NCBI RefSeq assembly: GCF_900184895.1
Contig: NZ_FXZK01000012.1
Coordinates: forward strand, 44,742-108,741
Origin: Flavimaricola marinus
GTDB lineage: Bacteria > Pseudomonadota > Alphaproteobacteria > Rhodobacterales > Rhodobacteraceae
Direction: 5' to 3'
DNA: 64,000 bases
Shown: positions 35,870 to 45,022 of the stretch, piece by piece
Position numbering within the stretch: position 1 is the stretch's first letter
How the letters are laid out: every line of letters starts with the position of its first letter
Notes under the pieces: generated by a model
What the model was told of the DNA's origin: nothing
The model's database searches: none
What the model saw: the letters and a program-made list of their open reading frames with translations, nothing else
Made by a program: the position numbers and the translations under genes

Positions 35870-36059
35870 GCGCGCATTATAAAGCTATTTTGCGCGCTTG
35901 ACGATGGAGTTTGAGGGGCTGCGTTTTTCTCTACTATAGAGGCGCCCGAGGCCCCTGTCTTCTCAAGAACGCTGGAGCGCCTCTCGCGGGCTTCAGCCCA
36001 TAGATACAAGGCTTCCCGAACTCTGCGCGACGAGGGAAACGCCCCTTGCGCGCGTTCAC

Positions 36060-36105
36060 AAACGGTCGTTTAGTAGCGATACATTAAACTGCAAACGGCC
36101 CGTTT
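36060..36105. promoter_or_regulatory. Paired inverted repeats before the resolvase gene (possible res site or operator)
   Basis: AAACGGTCGTTT (36060) and AAACGGCCCGTTT (36093) are two related palindromes 33 bases apart; the second ends two bases before the resolvase ATG, leaving no room for a normal ribosome site. Serine resolvases often bind paired inverted sites beside their own gene, so this may be a recombination site and an autoregulatory operator together. Confidence 0.5.
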
Positions 36106-36107
36106 TC

Positions 36108-36989
36108 ATGCCGCTGATAGGCTACGCCCGTGTTTCCACAGAGGATCAAACCCCCCTGCCCCAGTCTGAGGCCCTGCAAATTGAGGGTTGCGTCGAGATC
36201 TTTGAAGAGCACGCCTCGGGCGGCAATCGTGCGCGGCCGGTGCTTGCCCGCTTGCTGGAGCGCATTAGCAAGGGCGACACGCTGGTTGTCGTTCGGATCG
36301 ACCGGCTGGCGCGGTCTCTCTCACATCTGCTGGAGGTGATCGAACGGCTGGAGGCCAAGGGGGCGTTCTTTCGGTCCATTCAGGACCCGATCGACACCGG
36401 ATCCCCGCAAGGCAAGTTCACGCTTCAGGTTCTGGGCGCCGCGGCCGAGTTTGAGCGGGCGCTGATCCGCGAACGTACCAAGGCGGGGCTGGCGAGTGCC
36501 CGTACTAAGGGCCGGGTCGGCGGGAACCCGGGCTTACGCGCCCGCGATCCAGCGGCGCTACGCAAGGTGCGGCTCGCGCGGCAAGACGGCTACATGGAGC
36601 GGCTGAACGAGACGGCTCAAGACTGGGTGCCCCAAGTGCGCCGGTTGCGCCCCGACTTGGCCTGGGAAGACGTTGTGCGCATCATCAACGGCCCCCTGCC
36701 CGAGGCGCGTCGCTGGACCCAAAGCCGTCTCTTGCGCGCTGTGAAGGCCTATGTCCGCGACGGCTTCCTGCCTACCGAGGTGCTGGCCCGCGCCGGGCGC
36801 CGCGAAACGGACGATCGCCTGCCCGCCATTATTGCTGGCATCAAGGGCGCCGATCCCGACATTACGCTTCAGGCCATCTGCGCCCGCTTGGAGAACATGC
36901 GTGAGCGCACACCCCGCGGCCGGACAAGCTGGCAGCCATCATCAGTGAAGATGTTGCTGGAGCGGGCGAAGCGGCTTGGGATGTTATGA
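36108..36989 (+). CDS. Serine recombinase, resolvase/invertase family
   Basis: 293 residues. Catalytic Ser10 is in YARVSTEDQ; VVVRIDRLARSLSHLLE and AEFERALIRERTKAGLASAR are the conserved arginine-rich parts of the catalytic domain and E-helix. The C-terminal ~110 residues are longer than in simple resolvases (usually ~185 in total) and include helical DNA-binding repeats. Likely role: multimer resolution of the plasmid, or a remnant of a transposon. Confidence 0.9.
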   Translation: MPLIGYARVSTEDQTPLPQSEALQIEGCVEIFEEHASGGNRARPVLARLLERISKGDTLVVVRIDRLARSLSHLLEVIERLEAKGAFFRSIQDPIDTGSPQGKFTLQVLGAAAEFERALIRERTKAGLASARTKGRVGGNPGLRARDPAALRKVRLARQDGYMERLNETAQDWVPQVRRLRPDLAWEDVVRIINGPLPEARRWTQSRLLRAVKAYVRDGFLPTEVLARAGRRETDDRLPAIIAGIKGADPDITLQAICARLENMRERTPRGRTSWQPSSVKMLLERAKRLGML

Positions 36990-37108
36990 GTGAGTTTTGA
37001 CGCTAAGCCTGTTCGTCACATCAGGCGACATCTCCAATTGAGTGGCAACTTTACCCGCTAAGCAGTTTATCCTTGCAAATCTTCCATCGTGCGGAGTAAT
37101 TGCAAGGT

Positions 37109-38272
37109 ATGTATAAGCGCCAAACTCATCACTTTGTGCAATCCGCGCTCGAGAGCCAAGCTGCTGTTGTCCTCCTCGGCCCCCGGCAAGTTGGGAAAAC
37201 CACGCTCGCTCTAGACATCGCTTCGGAGCAACCATCGGTATACCTTGATCTAGAACGAGATGCGGACAGGCAGATCCTGACCGAACCGGATCTATATCTG
37301 GATGAACAGGCGGGAAAACTCGTCATCCTCGATGAGGTGCAGCAGATGCCTGGCCTCTTCAAGAGCCTGCGTGGTCAGATCGACCAGCGCAGGCGGGCCG
37401 GTTTTCGAGCGGGCCAGTTTCTGCTCTTGGGATCAGCCTCCAACGTCCTACTCCAACAGTCGGCAGAATCCCTTGCTGGACGTGTCAGGTATATCGAAAT
37501 GCCCCCTCTACAGCTTACCGAGGTGGGGGCTGATCAGTTGAATGCGCTCTGGCTGCGTGGTGGCTTTCCTGACAGCTTCATGGCTTCAAGCGATCAAGCC
37601 AGCATGGATTGGCGTCTGGATTTTCTGCGTACATATCTGGAACGTGACATCCCTGCCCTCGGACCGCGTATTCCAGCCGCAACCTTGCGGCGCTTCTGGA
37701 CAATGCTTGCGCATGTGCAAGGTGGTCTATTGAACGCTGCAGCCCTCGCCGAGGGGCTGGGCGTCTCCGGCCAAACGATTGGACGCTACCTCGATCTGCT
37801 CGTTGATCTCATGCTGGTGCGGCGACTGCAGCCCTGGCATGAGAATGTCGGCAAGCGTTTGGTGAAATCGCCAAAGGTTTATGTCCGCGACAGCGGGGTC
37901 GTGCATGCCCTGTTAAGCATTGGGACAATCGAGGGCTTGCTCGGGCACCCCGTCGTTGGCGGCAGTTGGGAGGGGTTCTGTATCGAGGCCCTTCTTGCCG
38001 CTGCACCAACCGGCACTGAACCCTTCTTCTATCGCACTTCTGCCGGTGCTGAACTTGACTTGGTCCTTCGCCTGCCTGGGGGCGACATCTGGGCCGTTGA
38101 GATCAAGCGCACGACTGCGCCAAAGGTCTCGCGCGGGTTCTATGTGGGCGCGGAAGACATCAAGGCCAGCCGGAAGCTGTTGATCTACGCCGGAGAGCAT
38201 GACGTCCCCGTGGCCGAAGGCGTTCGTGCAATGCCTCTTGAGCAAGGGATCGGGCTGTTGAGAGCACTATAG
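37109..38272 (+). CDS. AAA ATPase with DUF4143 domain
   Basis: 387 residues from the ATG at 37109 (a TTG nine bases earlier is less likely). Walker A GPRQVGKTT (24-32), Walker B KLVILDEVQQ (70-79), GSASNVLL, and a C-terminal DUF4143 part with DFLRTYLERDIPAL and EFxK-like nuclease-fold motifs (ELDLVLRLPGGDIWAVEIKR). The E-x-K in VEIK suggests a PD-(D/E)XK-type fold. The biological role of this widespread family is not settled. Flanked by non-coding sequence on both sides. Confidence 0.88.
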   Translation: MYKRQTHHFVQSALESQAAVVLLGPRQVGKTTLALDIASEQPSVYLDLERDADRQILTEPDLYLDEQAGKLVILDEVQQMPGLFKSLRGQIDQRRRAGFRAGQFLLLGSASNVLLQQSAESLAGRVRYIEMPPLQLTEVGADQLNALWLRGGFPDSFMASSDQASMDWRLDFLRTYLERDIPALGPRIPAATLRRFWTMLAHVQGGLLNAAALAEGLGVSGQTIGRYLDLLVDLMLVRRLQPWHENVGKRLVKSPKVYVRDSGVVHALLSIGTIEGLLGHPVVGGSWEGFCIEALLAAAPTGTEPFFYRTSAGAELDLVLRLPGGDIWAVEIKRTTAPKVSRGFYVGAEDIKASRKLLIYAGEHDVPVAEGVRAMPLEQGIGLLRAL

Positions 38273-38531
38273 CGCAACGCTTGTTGCGCGCGTGCACGAG
38301 AGTAAGGGGTCTACTTGTTTTGTTCAGTTTTAAGGACGCCGCGCATTTCCCTGTGGCATTTCTTCCGGTCCCCGCAGGTCTCCCGGTGCGTACCGGTTGC
38401 ATGGAATGCACATCGGAGCGGCCGCCCCGTCTACAACGGCTGTGGCCCATCTTCCTCCCCTACCCTTCTATGCGGCGCTTCGCATCCAGCGTGGTCAGGC
38501 CTTGGTCAACCGCGCAGCTACCCTTCGGGCT

Positions 38532-38805
38532 GCATCAGTTTCACAAGCGCCGACAACGAAACCGCCAAAGGCTTCGGCTCAATCTCCATCTTGACCTCCG
38601 ACCTGGAAATTACCATCGAACCCGTCGCGAGGTCGAACAGGACGGCCTTCGCGCAACGCGTCGCCGGACGCTCCCCGTGAGGCAAGCTGACCGAGTGCGG
38701 CGGCATCTAGAAGATTCAGAAAGGGGAGACCGGCGCTGGCTACTTCACGGTGAGCATCTGTGATCACGGCTTCAACGCAAACATGGGCAAAGCCACCAAC
38801 TAGGA
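38532..38805 (+). pseudogene. Degenerate DUF736-like remnant
   Basis: One frame reads FTSADNETAKGFGSISILTS, DLEITIEPVARSN, then stops at 38678 and 38708, and continues as KGETGAGYFTVSICDHGFN to a third stop. The pattern resembles single DUF736 domains (short beta-rich repeats ending GYLSVKLDDPSF) and the intact tandem DUF736 protein at 56162. With two internal stops and no clear start it cannot be functional. The assignment rests on eye alignment only. Confidence 0.4.
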
Positions 38806-38881
38806 CGGTCATCTCCTGGGGTCCGAAAGACGCGGCGTGAAACATGCATGGTTGATCGACTTCGCTCTGGTCAGCCGACTT

Positions 38882-38917
38882 AAACTCCAATCTTGAACGC
38901 GTTCAAGATTGGAGTTT
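38882..38917. repeat. Perfect 36-bp palindrome upstream of repA, candidate parS/centromere
   Basis: Every base of the 36 pairs with its symmetric partner; the centre is TCTTGAACGCGTTCAAGA. It lies about 135 bases before repA. A one-mismatch copy of the central 18 bases occurs inside repB. RepABC plasmids have short palindromic parS sites near the operon that RepB binds; this is the best candidate here. It could also serve as a RepA/RepB operator. Confidence 0.75.
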
Positions 38918-39051
38918 CTGGAGCCACTGAGCCTCAAAATAAGCGCCTGAAACCGATAGGCGCGTGGTATCTTTATCTTTTGCTCAGAACCATGCTACCA
39001 TCGGAACAGAATCGAGTCGAACTCGGACCCAACCGAAGTCAGGGCTTATAA

Positions 39052-40407
39052 ATGAGCGGTAGTTTAGAGCAGTTTTTGACGGATCTGTCACGTGGGCTTG
39101 AGCGCACGATGGTGGCAGTGAACAAGGAACTCACCTTGCGTCAGCGCATCAAGCGAACCTGGTCCATGCGCCAGTGCGCTAGGTTTCTCAATGTGAGTAT
39201 TCAGTATCTGACCAAGTTCGCCAATTCGAGCGATGACTTTCCCGCAGGAGAATATGTTGGAAGAGAGCGTGTTTTCACGCTTTCAGAATTGATGCACATG
39301 CGGGCCCTTCTGGCAGCCTCGGCAAAGCGGCCGTACGACTACCTGGCCTGGCGGAAGCCTGACGCACCTTTGCCCGTCATCTCGTTTGCAAGCCAGAAAG
39401 GCGGCACCGCCAAAAGTCTGAGCGCTGCGCATTTTGCCCAGTATCTCAGCTTGCACTACGGCATGCGTGTCGGTGTCATGGATGCTGACCCGCAAAGTAC
39501 AATAACGCTCTACTTCGTCGGGGGAGAGGGCCTTCCCCAAATGCCCGACGAAAACACCGCCTCCATGGTGGACTTTGCTGGACTCTTTCAGTCGGAAGAC
39601 GCGCCATATACCGACCACGATGCGCAAACGCTCGACAGCTTCCTTCTCAAGACCTCCTGGCCAGGCCTGCGCCTGCTTCCAGCTCACGGCGAAACATCCG
39701 AGGGTGAGATCCAGATTGCGCGGCTTGTCCGCGAAGCCCCCGCAGGGAAGAGCTTTTACCGCTACCTACGCGATGCCATCGACCGCTGGAAAGCGGGCCA
39801 CCCACCGAAAACGTTACCCAACGAATTGGTAGTCGACGGCAAGGTCGACCAGGAGCGGCTCGACACCGCACTAACGGAGACGCTGGATGTCATCATCATC
39901 GACTATCAACCCGCGCTCACACTGTTCCAGTTGAATAACGTGATTGCGTCGACTTCGCTGGTCATACCGCAAACCATGAAGGGGTTTGACATCGCGACGT
40001 TGTCGACCTTTGTGACTGGCCTGCTTGGGATGCTTCAGCACATCCTGGCCCATGAAAGGATCGAGATCGGAACCGGTGCGAACATGCTGTTGCCAACGAT
40101 CGTTCAACGGTCCAATGCCCAGGATCTTAACCACATCGGAAACCTGTTAGAACATTGCCCCACGGAGATTCTGCCCGTGTTTTATCTGCGTTCCGACGCG
40201 ATCTCGAACGCGTCGGACGTCTATCAGTCCGTATACGAATACGAGCCGGACACGCCAGGAAAGCGCAAGGGGATCAACCGGTTCATCACGAATGCCGATG
40301 CCGTGAACGACGCCATAATATCGCGACTCTGGCCAGGACTCGAACGTGGCTACGCCAATACTTGGATGGACGAATTCTATGAAGATGACGGCGAGGGTGA
40401 AGCATGA
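39052..40407 (+). CDS. repA: RepABC plasmid partition ATPase RepA (ParA family)
   Basis: 451 residues. An N-terminal helix-turn-helix-like region (MRQCARFLNVSIQYLTKFAN) precedes the deviant Walker A KGGTAKS (116-122), then VGVMDADPQST and VIIIDYQPALT. RepA moves plasmid copies along the nucleoid with RepB bound to parS, and represses the operon. The stop overlaps the repB start as ATGA. Confidence 0.95.
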   Translation: MSGSLEQFLTDLSRGLERTMVAVNKELTLRQRIKRTWSMRQCARFLNVSIQYLTKFANSSDDFPAGEYVGRERVFTLSELMHMRALLAASAKRPYDYLAWRKPDAPLPVISFASQKGGTAKSLSAAHFAQYLSLHYGMRVGVMDADPQSTITLYFVGGEGLPQMPDENTASMVDFAGLFQSEDAPYTDHDAQTLDSFLLKTSWPGLRLLPAHGETSEGEIQIARLVREAPAGKSFYRYLRDAIDRWKAGHPPKTLPNELVVDGKVDQERLDTALTETLDVIIIDYQPALTLFQLNNVIASTSLVIPQTMKGFDIATLSTFVTGLLGMLQHILAHERIEIGTGANMLLPTIVQRSNAQDLNHIGNLLEHCPTEILPVFYLRSDAISNASDVYQSVYEYEPDTPGKRKGINRFITNADAVNDAIISRLWPGLERGYANTWMDEFYEDDGEGEA

Positions 40408-41426
40408 AACGCAGTATTCCAAGGTCGCTGGTCACCAAGGCTACCAATCTCGATACAAACAAGGAACGTGCTAGCGGTTCCGAAGGCAGGACAGAATCGA
40501 GTGATGCTGTTTCGACTCCTTTCAAGGGAGCCGGCAGTGCCTGGAAATCAGGAGCGCTTGCGCAGTCGCAAGCTGCAGTAGAGCGAAGCAGAGCAGAGCT
40601 CTGTTTGGATATCCTCAACGGTCGCCACGAGATAAGCCTGTCGCCAGATCAAATCTCCGATCCGATGGGAACCGACCGCCGACAAGACTGGATGTCCCAG
40701 GAAGCCTTCAGGTCTTTGGTAAACAGCATCGCATCGAACGGGCAGGACACGCCCATTCTAGTGTGGCCGGAGGATCCGGATTGGCAGCCGGATCCGTTGG
40801 ACCCGTCGAATATCGCGGGGGTTCCATTCGTGATGCTGACAGGACGCCGCCGACTGGCCGCCGCGTCAGAGCTCGGTGTACCCCTTCGTGCAATCCTTGC
40901 CCCGCCTGACGCGCGAAACGCTGAGAACAGCAAGTTTGAGATGTTGTTTCTGCGGTTTCGCGAGAATGAGGAGCGCGAGAATCTCAGCCCTTTTGAGCGA
41001 TTGGTTTCGATTGGTGAAATGTATGAGACGCTGGCTTCTGGCGAAGAGAAACTGACAGCTGTGGCCTTCGCCAAGAAAATTGGTGTGCATGAGAGCCTAG
41101 TCTCGCGAGCACGGTCCGTTTTCGCTGCGCAGGATCAAATCTTGAACACGTTCAAGAACGTCTACGACATGAGCTTTCGCGATTTACAGGGTGCCTTAGC
41201 GAGCTTGGAGAGAACGAACAAAGCCAAGCCAAAACCAAAGACAAAGCCCCAAAAACTCACCGTAAAGCGCAAGGTGGGCAACCGAAATCTTTCGGTCACT
41301 TCCGTCGATGGAAACCTATCAATCAAGGTTGCAGGAGTGCCGATTGACCAAGAGCGTCTCGAAAAGCTTGGAGACTTAGTCGCAAGCTATTTGAACGTCG
41401 AAGACACGGAGAAGGACACCGACTGA
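40404..41426 (+). CDS. repB: RepABC plasmid partition protein RepB (ParB family)
   Basis: 340 residues. The ParB-type core is PFVMLTGRRRLAAASELGVP and RENEERENLSPFERLVSIGE, followed by a helix-turn-helix (VAFAKKIGVHESLVSRARSV). It binds the centromere-like palindrome and works with RepA. Coupled to repA by a 4-base overlap. A near-copy of the palindrome lies within its own coding sequence. Confidence 0.94.
   Translation: MKRSIPRSLVTKATNLDTNKERASGSEGRTESSDAVSTPFKGAGSAWKSGALAQSQAAVERSRAELCLDILNGRHEISLSPDQISDPMGTDRRQDWMSQEAFRSLVNSIASNGQDTPILVWPEDPDWQPDPLDPSNIAGVPFVMLTGRRRLAAASELGVPLRAILAPPDARNAENSKFEMLFLRFRENEERENLSPFERLVSIGEMYETLASGEEKLTAVAFAKKIGVHESLVSRARSVFAAQDQILNTFKNVYDMSFRDLQGALASLERTNKAKPKPKTKPQKLTVKRKVGNRNLSVTSVDGNLSIKVAGVPIDQERLEKLGDLVASYLNVEDTEKDTD
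41140..41157. repeat. Second copy of the parS-like palindrome inside repB
   Basis: TCTTGAACACGTTCAAGA has 8-bp perfect arms and differs by one base from the centre of the 36-bp palindrome upstream of repA. It encodes part of the protein (ILNTFKN), so its conservation could be coincidental, but two near-identical sites flanking repA favour a binding role. Confidence 0.5.
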
Positions 41427-41500
41427 AGACAGCGTTGGTGAGATGTTCTTCGGAACGATGAGGCAAGGAGCAAAAAAGGAACGACAAGTGAATTAACGGC

Positions 41501-41554
41501 AAAAGAAAAGCCCCCAAGCGGTGTGGCCTGAGAGCTGATCTTAATGGTTTGGTC
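41501..41554 (-). ncRNA. Antisense incompatibility RNA (ctRNA) of repABC
   Basis: In the repB-repC gap the minus strand has a very good promoter, about 7 bases before an inferred start near 41554, and ends in a terminator: arms AGCTCTCAGGC and GCTTGGGGGCT (11 pairs including G-U, 6-base loop, 41509-41536) followed by TTTTCTTTT in effect. The ~54-nt size and position match the small countertranscribed RNA that limits RepC synthesis in repABC plasmids. Confidence 0.85.
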
Positions 41555-41560
41555 GCCTTC

Positions 41561-41589
41561 AAGATAAGTCTCACAGGATTCACTGTCAA
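41561..41589 (-). promoter_or_regulatory. Promoter of the antisense RNA
   Basis: On the minus strand TTGACA (41589-41584) is separated by exactly 17 bases from TATCTT (41566-41561), close to consensus. It is the best sigma-70-type promoter in the window and points at the ctRNA. Confidence 0.85.
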
Positions 41590-41653
41590 CGACGAACGCT
41601 TCTGAGCGAACGGCTTTCTTTTGCCTCCACATAACCGGAGGTGAGATACAAGC

Positions 41654-42934
41654 ATGAAACATACAGGTTGGCGCAAGCCGACACCGGGTCTTGGGGTTGC
41701 TGAGCAGCTTGCCCAAGCCGGTGAACAGGTAGCAGTACCTAAAACACGAGCATTTGTCGCGCTCAAACGCGTTGGGGCCCATATCGGCCTGAAGGCTGGC
41801 GACATGATGCTCCTCGATACCCTGGGGGCCTTCACTCAGGCTCAGGACTGGGAGGAGGGGCAGCGCCCAATAGTCTGGGCCTCGAACGCCTATCTGATGG
41901 AGCAAACCGGCTTCTCTCTGTCGGCACTCAAGCGTCATGCGCGGCGTCTGGCAGAGATCGGTGTGATCTCTTTCCAGGATAGCCCGAATGGCAAACGGTG
42001 GGGCCGCAGAGACGCTGAGGGGCGTATCGTCGAGGCCTACGGCTTCGATCTGTCGCCGCTTTCGGCTCGAGTCGAGGAGTTTGAAGATCTGCAGGCCGAG
42101 TTGCAGGCCGAGCGCGAGCTCTGCCAGCGCTTGAAGCGTCAGATCACGGTTGCGCGCCGGATGATCCGCGCGCGGATCGAGGCGGCGGTAAGCGGCGCGT
42201 TGCGCGGGCCCTGGACGCAATTCACGGGTCTCTTCGAGGAGCTTCTGGACCGACTTCCGCGCCGCCATCAAGCCTCTGAACAACTGGAGCGACTGCTGGC
42301 GTGGTTCAAGGAACTTCAGGAACGAGTCGAGGCGGCCTATCTCAAGGCGACTGGTGCGATAAACCCTGTGGAAAACACCGGCAAAAATGACGCCCAAGTT
42401 GTGAAGAAGACTCAAGAAATGAACCCCAGGGAGGTCATTTCTGAACCTCATATACTAATTACAAATCAACTTATTCCTGTAATTGGTAATTCCTCTGAAA
42501 AAGAGGAAGCGGCGGATGTCGTGCCCAATGCACGACCCGAGGAGCGGGTTGATGGGGAACTGGAAGACTGGGTTGCAGAGGTGCGCAAGAAGCGAACCGC
42601 GCTTGACCTGCCAACAATCATGCAGGCCTGTCCAGAGTTCGCGTTCTGGGCGCGTAATATGGGCGGTTTCCTGAAGGATTGGGACGATCTACATCGGGTT
42701 GCCGGGCAACTCAGGCCGATGATCGGGATTTCGGAGCATGCTTGGAACGTGGCGCAGGACCGAATGGGAACTCAGGTTGCCACGGCCGCGTTTGCGCTTG
42801 TTTTCGAGAAGCACAGCTCGGGCGAGGTTGCCTCGCCTGGCGGATATCTGCGCGGCATGGTCGAGAAATCTGTGGCAGGGGAGCTGCATCTTGAGCGCAG
42901 CTTTTATGGCAGGCTCAACGGGCAGGCCGCATGA
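41654..42934 (+). CDS. repC: RepABC replication initiator RepC
   Basis: 426 residues starting MKHTGWRKPTPGLGVAEQLA, typical of RepC. The N-terminal half is a winged-helix region (LMEQTGFSLSALKRHARRLA) and the middle is a coiled, charged linker. It has an AACCGGAGG site upstream. In known repABC plasmids the origin lies inside repC, and an AT-richer stretch is visible near 42440-42500 here, so oriV is probably within this gene; its exact place is not shown. Confidence 0.95.
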   Translation: MKHTGWRKPTPGLGVAEQLAQAGEQVAVPKTRAFVALKRVGAHIGLKAGDMMLLDTLGAFTQAQDWEEGQRPIVWASNAYLMEQTGFSLSALKRHARRLAEIGVISFQDSPNGKRWGRRDAEGRIVEAYGFDLSPLSARVEEFEDLQAELQAERELCQRLKRQITVARRMIRARIEAAVSGALRGPWTQFTGLFEELLDRLPRRHQASEQLERLLAWFKELQERVEAAYLKATGAINPVENTGKNDAQVVKKTQEMNPREVISEPHILITNQLIPVIGNSSEKEEAADVVPNARPEERVDGELEDWVAEVRKKRTALDLPTIMQACPEFAFWARNMGGFLKDWDDLHRVAGQLRPMIGISEHAWNVAQDRMGTQVATAAFALVFEKHSSGEVASPGGYLRGMVEKSVAGELHLERSFYGRLNGQAA

Positions 42935-43197
42935 TCGGGCAAGATTGAGAAATACCACGCGTTCGCAGCTTTAAGCAGGCCTGTAGAGATATTCTCTGCC
43001 GATCTGGAGGATCGTATAACTATATGATGTATATAAATAATATCGAACCTTATGCGAGATACTGCCGATGCTCATTGCCGATCTTTCATCCCCAACTGGC
43101 TCTGCTGATCCAAATTAAGAGCTTCGGTAGACGTGCCGGCATTGTGTCCTGTGGTGAGGACTCAATGGTTTTGCCAAGAACCGAGTCCTTACCCGTA
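42935..43197. other. Intergenic region after repC, no supported gene
   Basis: Contains an AT-rich stretch around 43018-43050 (ATATGATGTATATAAATAAT). A short open frame from 43024 has no ribosome site or recognisable pattern. No terminator for repC was found. Confidence 0.5.
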
Positions 43198-43257
43198 GAA
43201 AGTAAAAGTGTTCTTCGGGTTTTGTGACTGACGGATGAGGGCCTTTGGGGTCCCTCA
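43198..43257 (+). promoter_or_regulatory. Hairpin leader element, copy 1
   Basis: GAAAGTAAAAGTG, then TTTTGTGACTG and a TGAGGG/CCCTCA stem of 6 bp. It aligns with the leaders before the ParB-like and DUF736 genes (GAAAG-AAAG, GGC-TT, TTGTGA in the same order). It precedes the gene at 43309. Confidence 0.5.
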
Positions 43258-43308
43258 GATGGGTCCGGGCCGGGTTCCGGTCTGCCGTTCCTGATGAAGG
43301 GCATTCCC

Positions 43309-43779
43309 ATGCAAACAGGTGTCTTGCGCGTGCTCCGCGCAACCGCAGCCTCTTGGTGGCGGCATAGAGAGCTGCGCGGAACTGGCCAGACGGCGCTGGC
43401 ACAACGGCTCGAACGCCAGATCGTCCTGCGTGATCTCGGCTATCTGAAGCAGGCGGCGTCATTGCCAAACGCGCATGTGATCTGCGGGGAGGGTGGGACG
43501 TTCCTCCATCTCGGCTGGACCACCGTCTCGAGTTTCGCGCCGATCGAGCGCTTTCCGTTGGCCGCTCTTGCGGTCGCACGAGGGACGCCCTTCATCGATC
43601 TCCGACCCGTCACCGATGTCATCGCCTTTGCGAACCTGCCGCGGGTGGCGCAGGACGGATCTGTCGACCCTGACCCTTGCGGTCCTGGCAGGTCCGTCTC
43701 GCTGACCACCTACATCGACATGGTCGTAAAGCTCGGTGCCAGCATCACCAACGATCCGCGGCCCCGTCGGTCAATCTGA
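43309..43779 (+). CDS. Hypothetical protein, plasmid backbone
   Basis: 156 residues from the ATG at 43309, chosen because GAAGGG lies 7 bases upstream and the context TTCCCATG matches neighbouring genes; an ATG 15 bases earlier is possible. The N-terminus is basic and helical (VLRATAASWWRHRELRGTGQ) and the middle has GEGGTFLHLGWTTVSSFAP. No family recognised. First gene of the block that continues with ardC. Confidence 0.6.
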   Translation: MQTGVLRVLRATAASWWRHRELRGTGQTALAQRLERQIVLRDLGYLKQAASLPNAHVICGEGGTFLHLGWTTVSSFAPIERFPLAALAVARGTPFIDLRPVTDVIAFANLPRVAQDGSVDPDPCGPGRSVSLTTYIDMVVKLGASITNDPRPRRSI

Positions 43780-43819
43780 TCCCCATTCCCCTTCACCAAA
43801 ACTCGAAAGGACGCCAGCC

Positions 43820-44758
43820 ATGGCCCGATCCCGCACGCCCAAATTCGATGCTTCCGAGGTCATCACAAACGAAATCATCCGCATCATCGAGCGCGGCGTC
43901 CTGCCGTGGCGCAAACCCTGGACGGCAGGTGGCAGCTCGCGTCCTCTGCGCGTTGGAGGAGAGCCGTACCAGGGCGTTAACAACTTCCTGCTCACCATGC
44001 GAACGGTAATGGCGGGCCATAGCTCGCCTTTCTGGATGACGCTTCCGCAGGCCAATGCTTTGGATGCAAAGGTGCGTAAAGGCGAAAAATCCTCTGTCGT
44101 TGTCTACTACGGTCAAAGCCGGAAAGACGCCGGCGATGAGGATGAGCACAGGGAGAACGATGATCTTTCCGAGGAGGCCCGCATCTTCCGCTTCCAGAAA
44201 TCCTACCGCGTGTTCAATGCCTGCCAGATCGAGGGCCTGCCCGACAGTTTCTTCCCAGATCCGGAGCCGGCACCCGAACATCCGCCGTCCGAGCCCATCC
44301 CCCACATGCAGACGTTTTTCGACGCCATCGACATCACGACCGTTTTCACGGGGACGGAAGCATACTACCTGCCGCCCGTGGACAAGGTGTTCATGCCGTC
44401 GATCGCGCGTTTCGAGAACCCGCGGAATTTCTACGGGGTCTGGGCGCATGAGCTCGCCCATGCCACCAAGGCGCGCCATCGGCTGAACCGCGACTACGGC
44501 CTCTCGCGCTTCGGCAACACGGCCTATGCCCGTGAGGAGATCGTCGCCGAGCTGACCTCGGTGTTCCTTGGCCAGACGCTCGGCTTTACGGCCCATACGC
44601 TCGAGATGAATGCCGCTTACCTCTACAATTGGCTGCGCGTTCTGCGCTCGGACAAGGGCGCCATCTTCAAGCACGCCGCTGACGCGCAGCGCGCCTGCGA
44701 CTACCTGATCGCACGGTCGGAGGCGGGGAGGGCAGGGGCGGACGCCGAGGCCGCCTGA
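43820..44758 (+). CDS. ArdC-like antirestriction protein (ssDNA-binding domain plus zincin metalloprotease)
   Basis: 312 residues; the start is fixed by GAAAGGA upstream. The N-terminal part is the ArdC ssDNA-binding domain (IIRIIERGVLPWRKPW, YQGVNNFLLTM). The C-terminal zincin domain has HELAHAT (H210, E211, H214) with acidic third-ligand candidates in REEIVAEL. ArdC proteins protect incoming ssDNA from restriction during conjugation. About 40 bases after the preceding gene, probably cotranscribed. Confidence 0.92.
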   Translation: MARSRTPKFDASEVITNEIIRIIERGVLPWRKPWTAGGSSRPLRVGGEPYQGVNNFLLTMRTVMAGHSSPFWMTLPQANALDAKVRKGEKSSVVVYYGQSRKDAGDEDEHRENDDLSEEARIFRFQKSYRVFNACQIEGLPDSFFPDPEPAPEHPPSEPIPHMQTFFDAIDITTVFTGTEAYYLPPVDKVFMPSIARFENPRNFYGVWAHELAHATKARHRLNRDYGLSRFGNTAYAREEIVAELTSVFLGQTLGFTAHTLEMNAAYLYNWLRVLRSDKGAIFKHAADAQRACDYLIARSEAGRAGADAEAA

Positions 44759-44781
44759 CCACAGGGAGAACGGAGACGCCC

Positions 44782-44991
44782 ATGTCACGCAAGGAACCCA
44801 AGACGCTGCGAGTGGCCTGCTCTGAAGGTGGCCGCCGCAAGATTATCACCTTCAAGCGCAGTGCCTATTGGTGGAGCGCGTCCGAGGGTGCCTATCCACT
44901 CTCGGCAGCGCTCGAGACCATCAAGGAACAGGGTGGCTGGGTCGAGACCATCCCCAACCCGAATTACCGACCCAAAGGGCTGTTAGGGTAG
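44782..44991 (+). CDS. Small hypothetical protein
   Basis: 69 residues starting MSRKEPKTLRVACSEGGRRK, with GGAGAC upstream. Basic N-terminus, then ITFKRSAYWWSASEGAYPLS. Twenty-four bases after ardC on the same strand, so probably cotranscribed with it. No family recognised. Confidence 0.6.
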   Translation: MSRKEPKTLRVACSEGGRRKIITFKRSAYWWSASEGAYPLSAALETIKEQGGWVETIPNPNYRPKGLLG

Positions 44992-45022
44992 GGCGCCTTC
45001 GGCCTCGATTCATCCGCCGGGC

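Noticed and set aside
43024..43227. 67-codon open frame after repC
   Set aside because: Starts at two consecutive ATGs with no ribosome site and overlaps the leader region of the next gene; no pattern.
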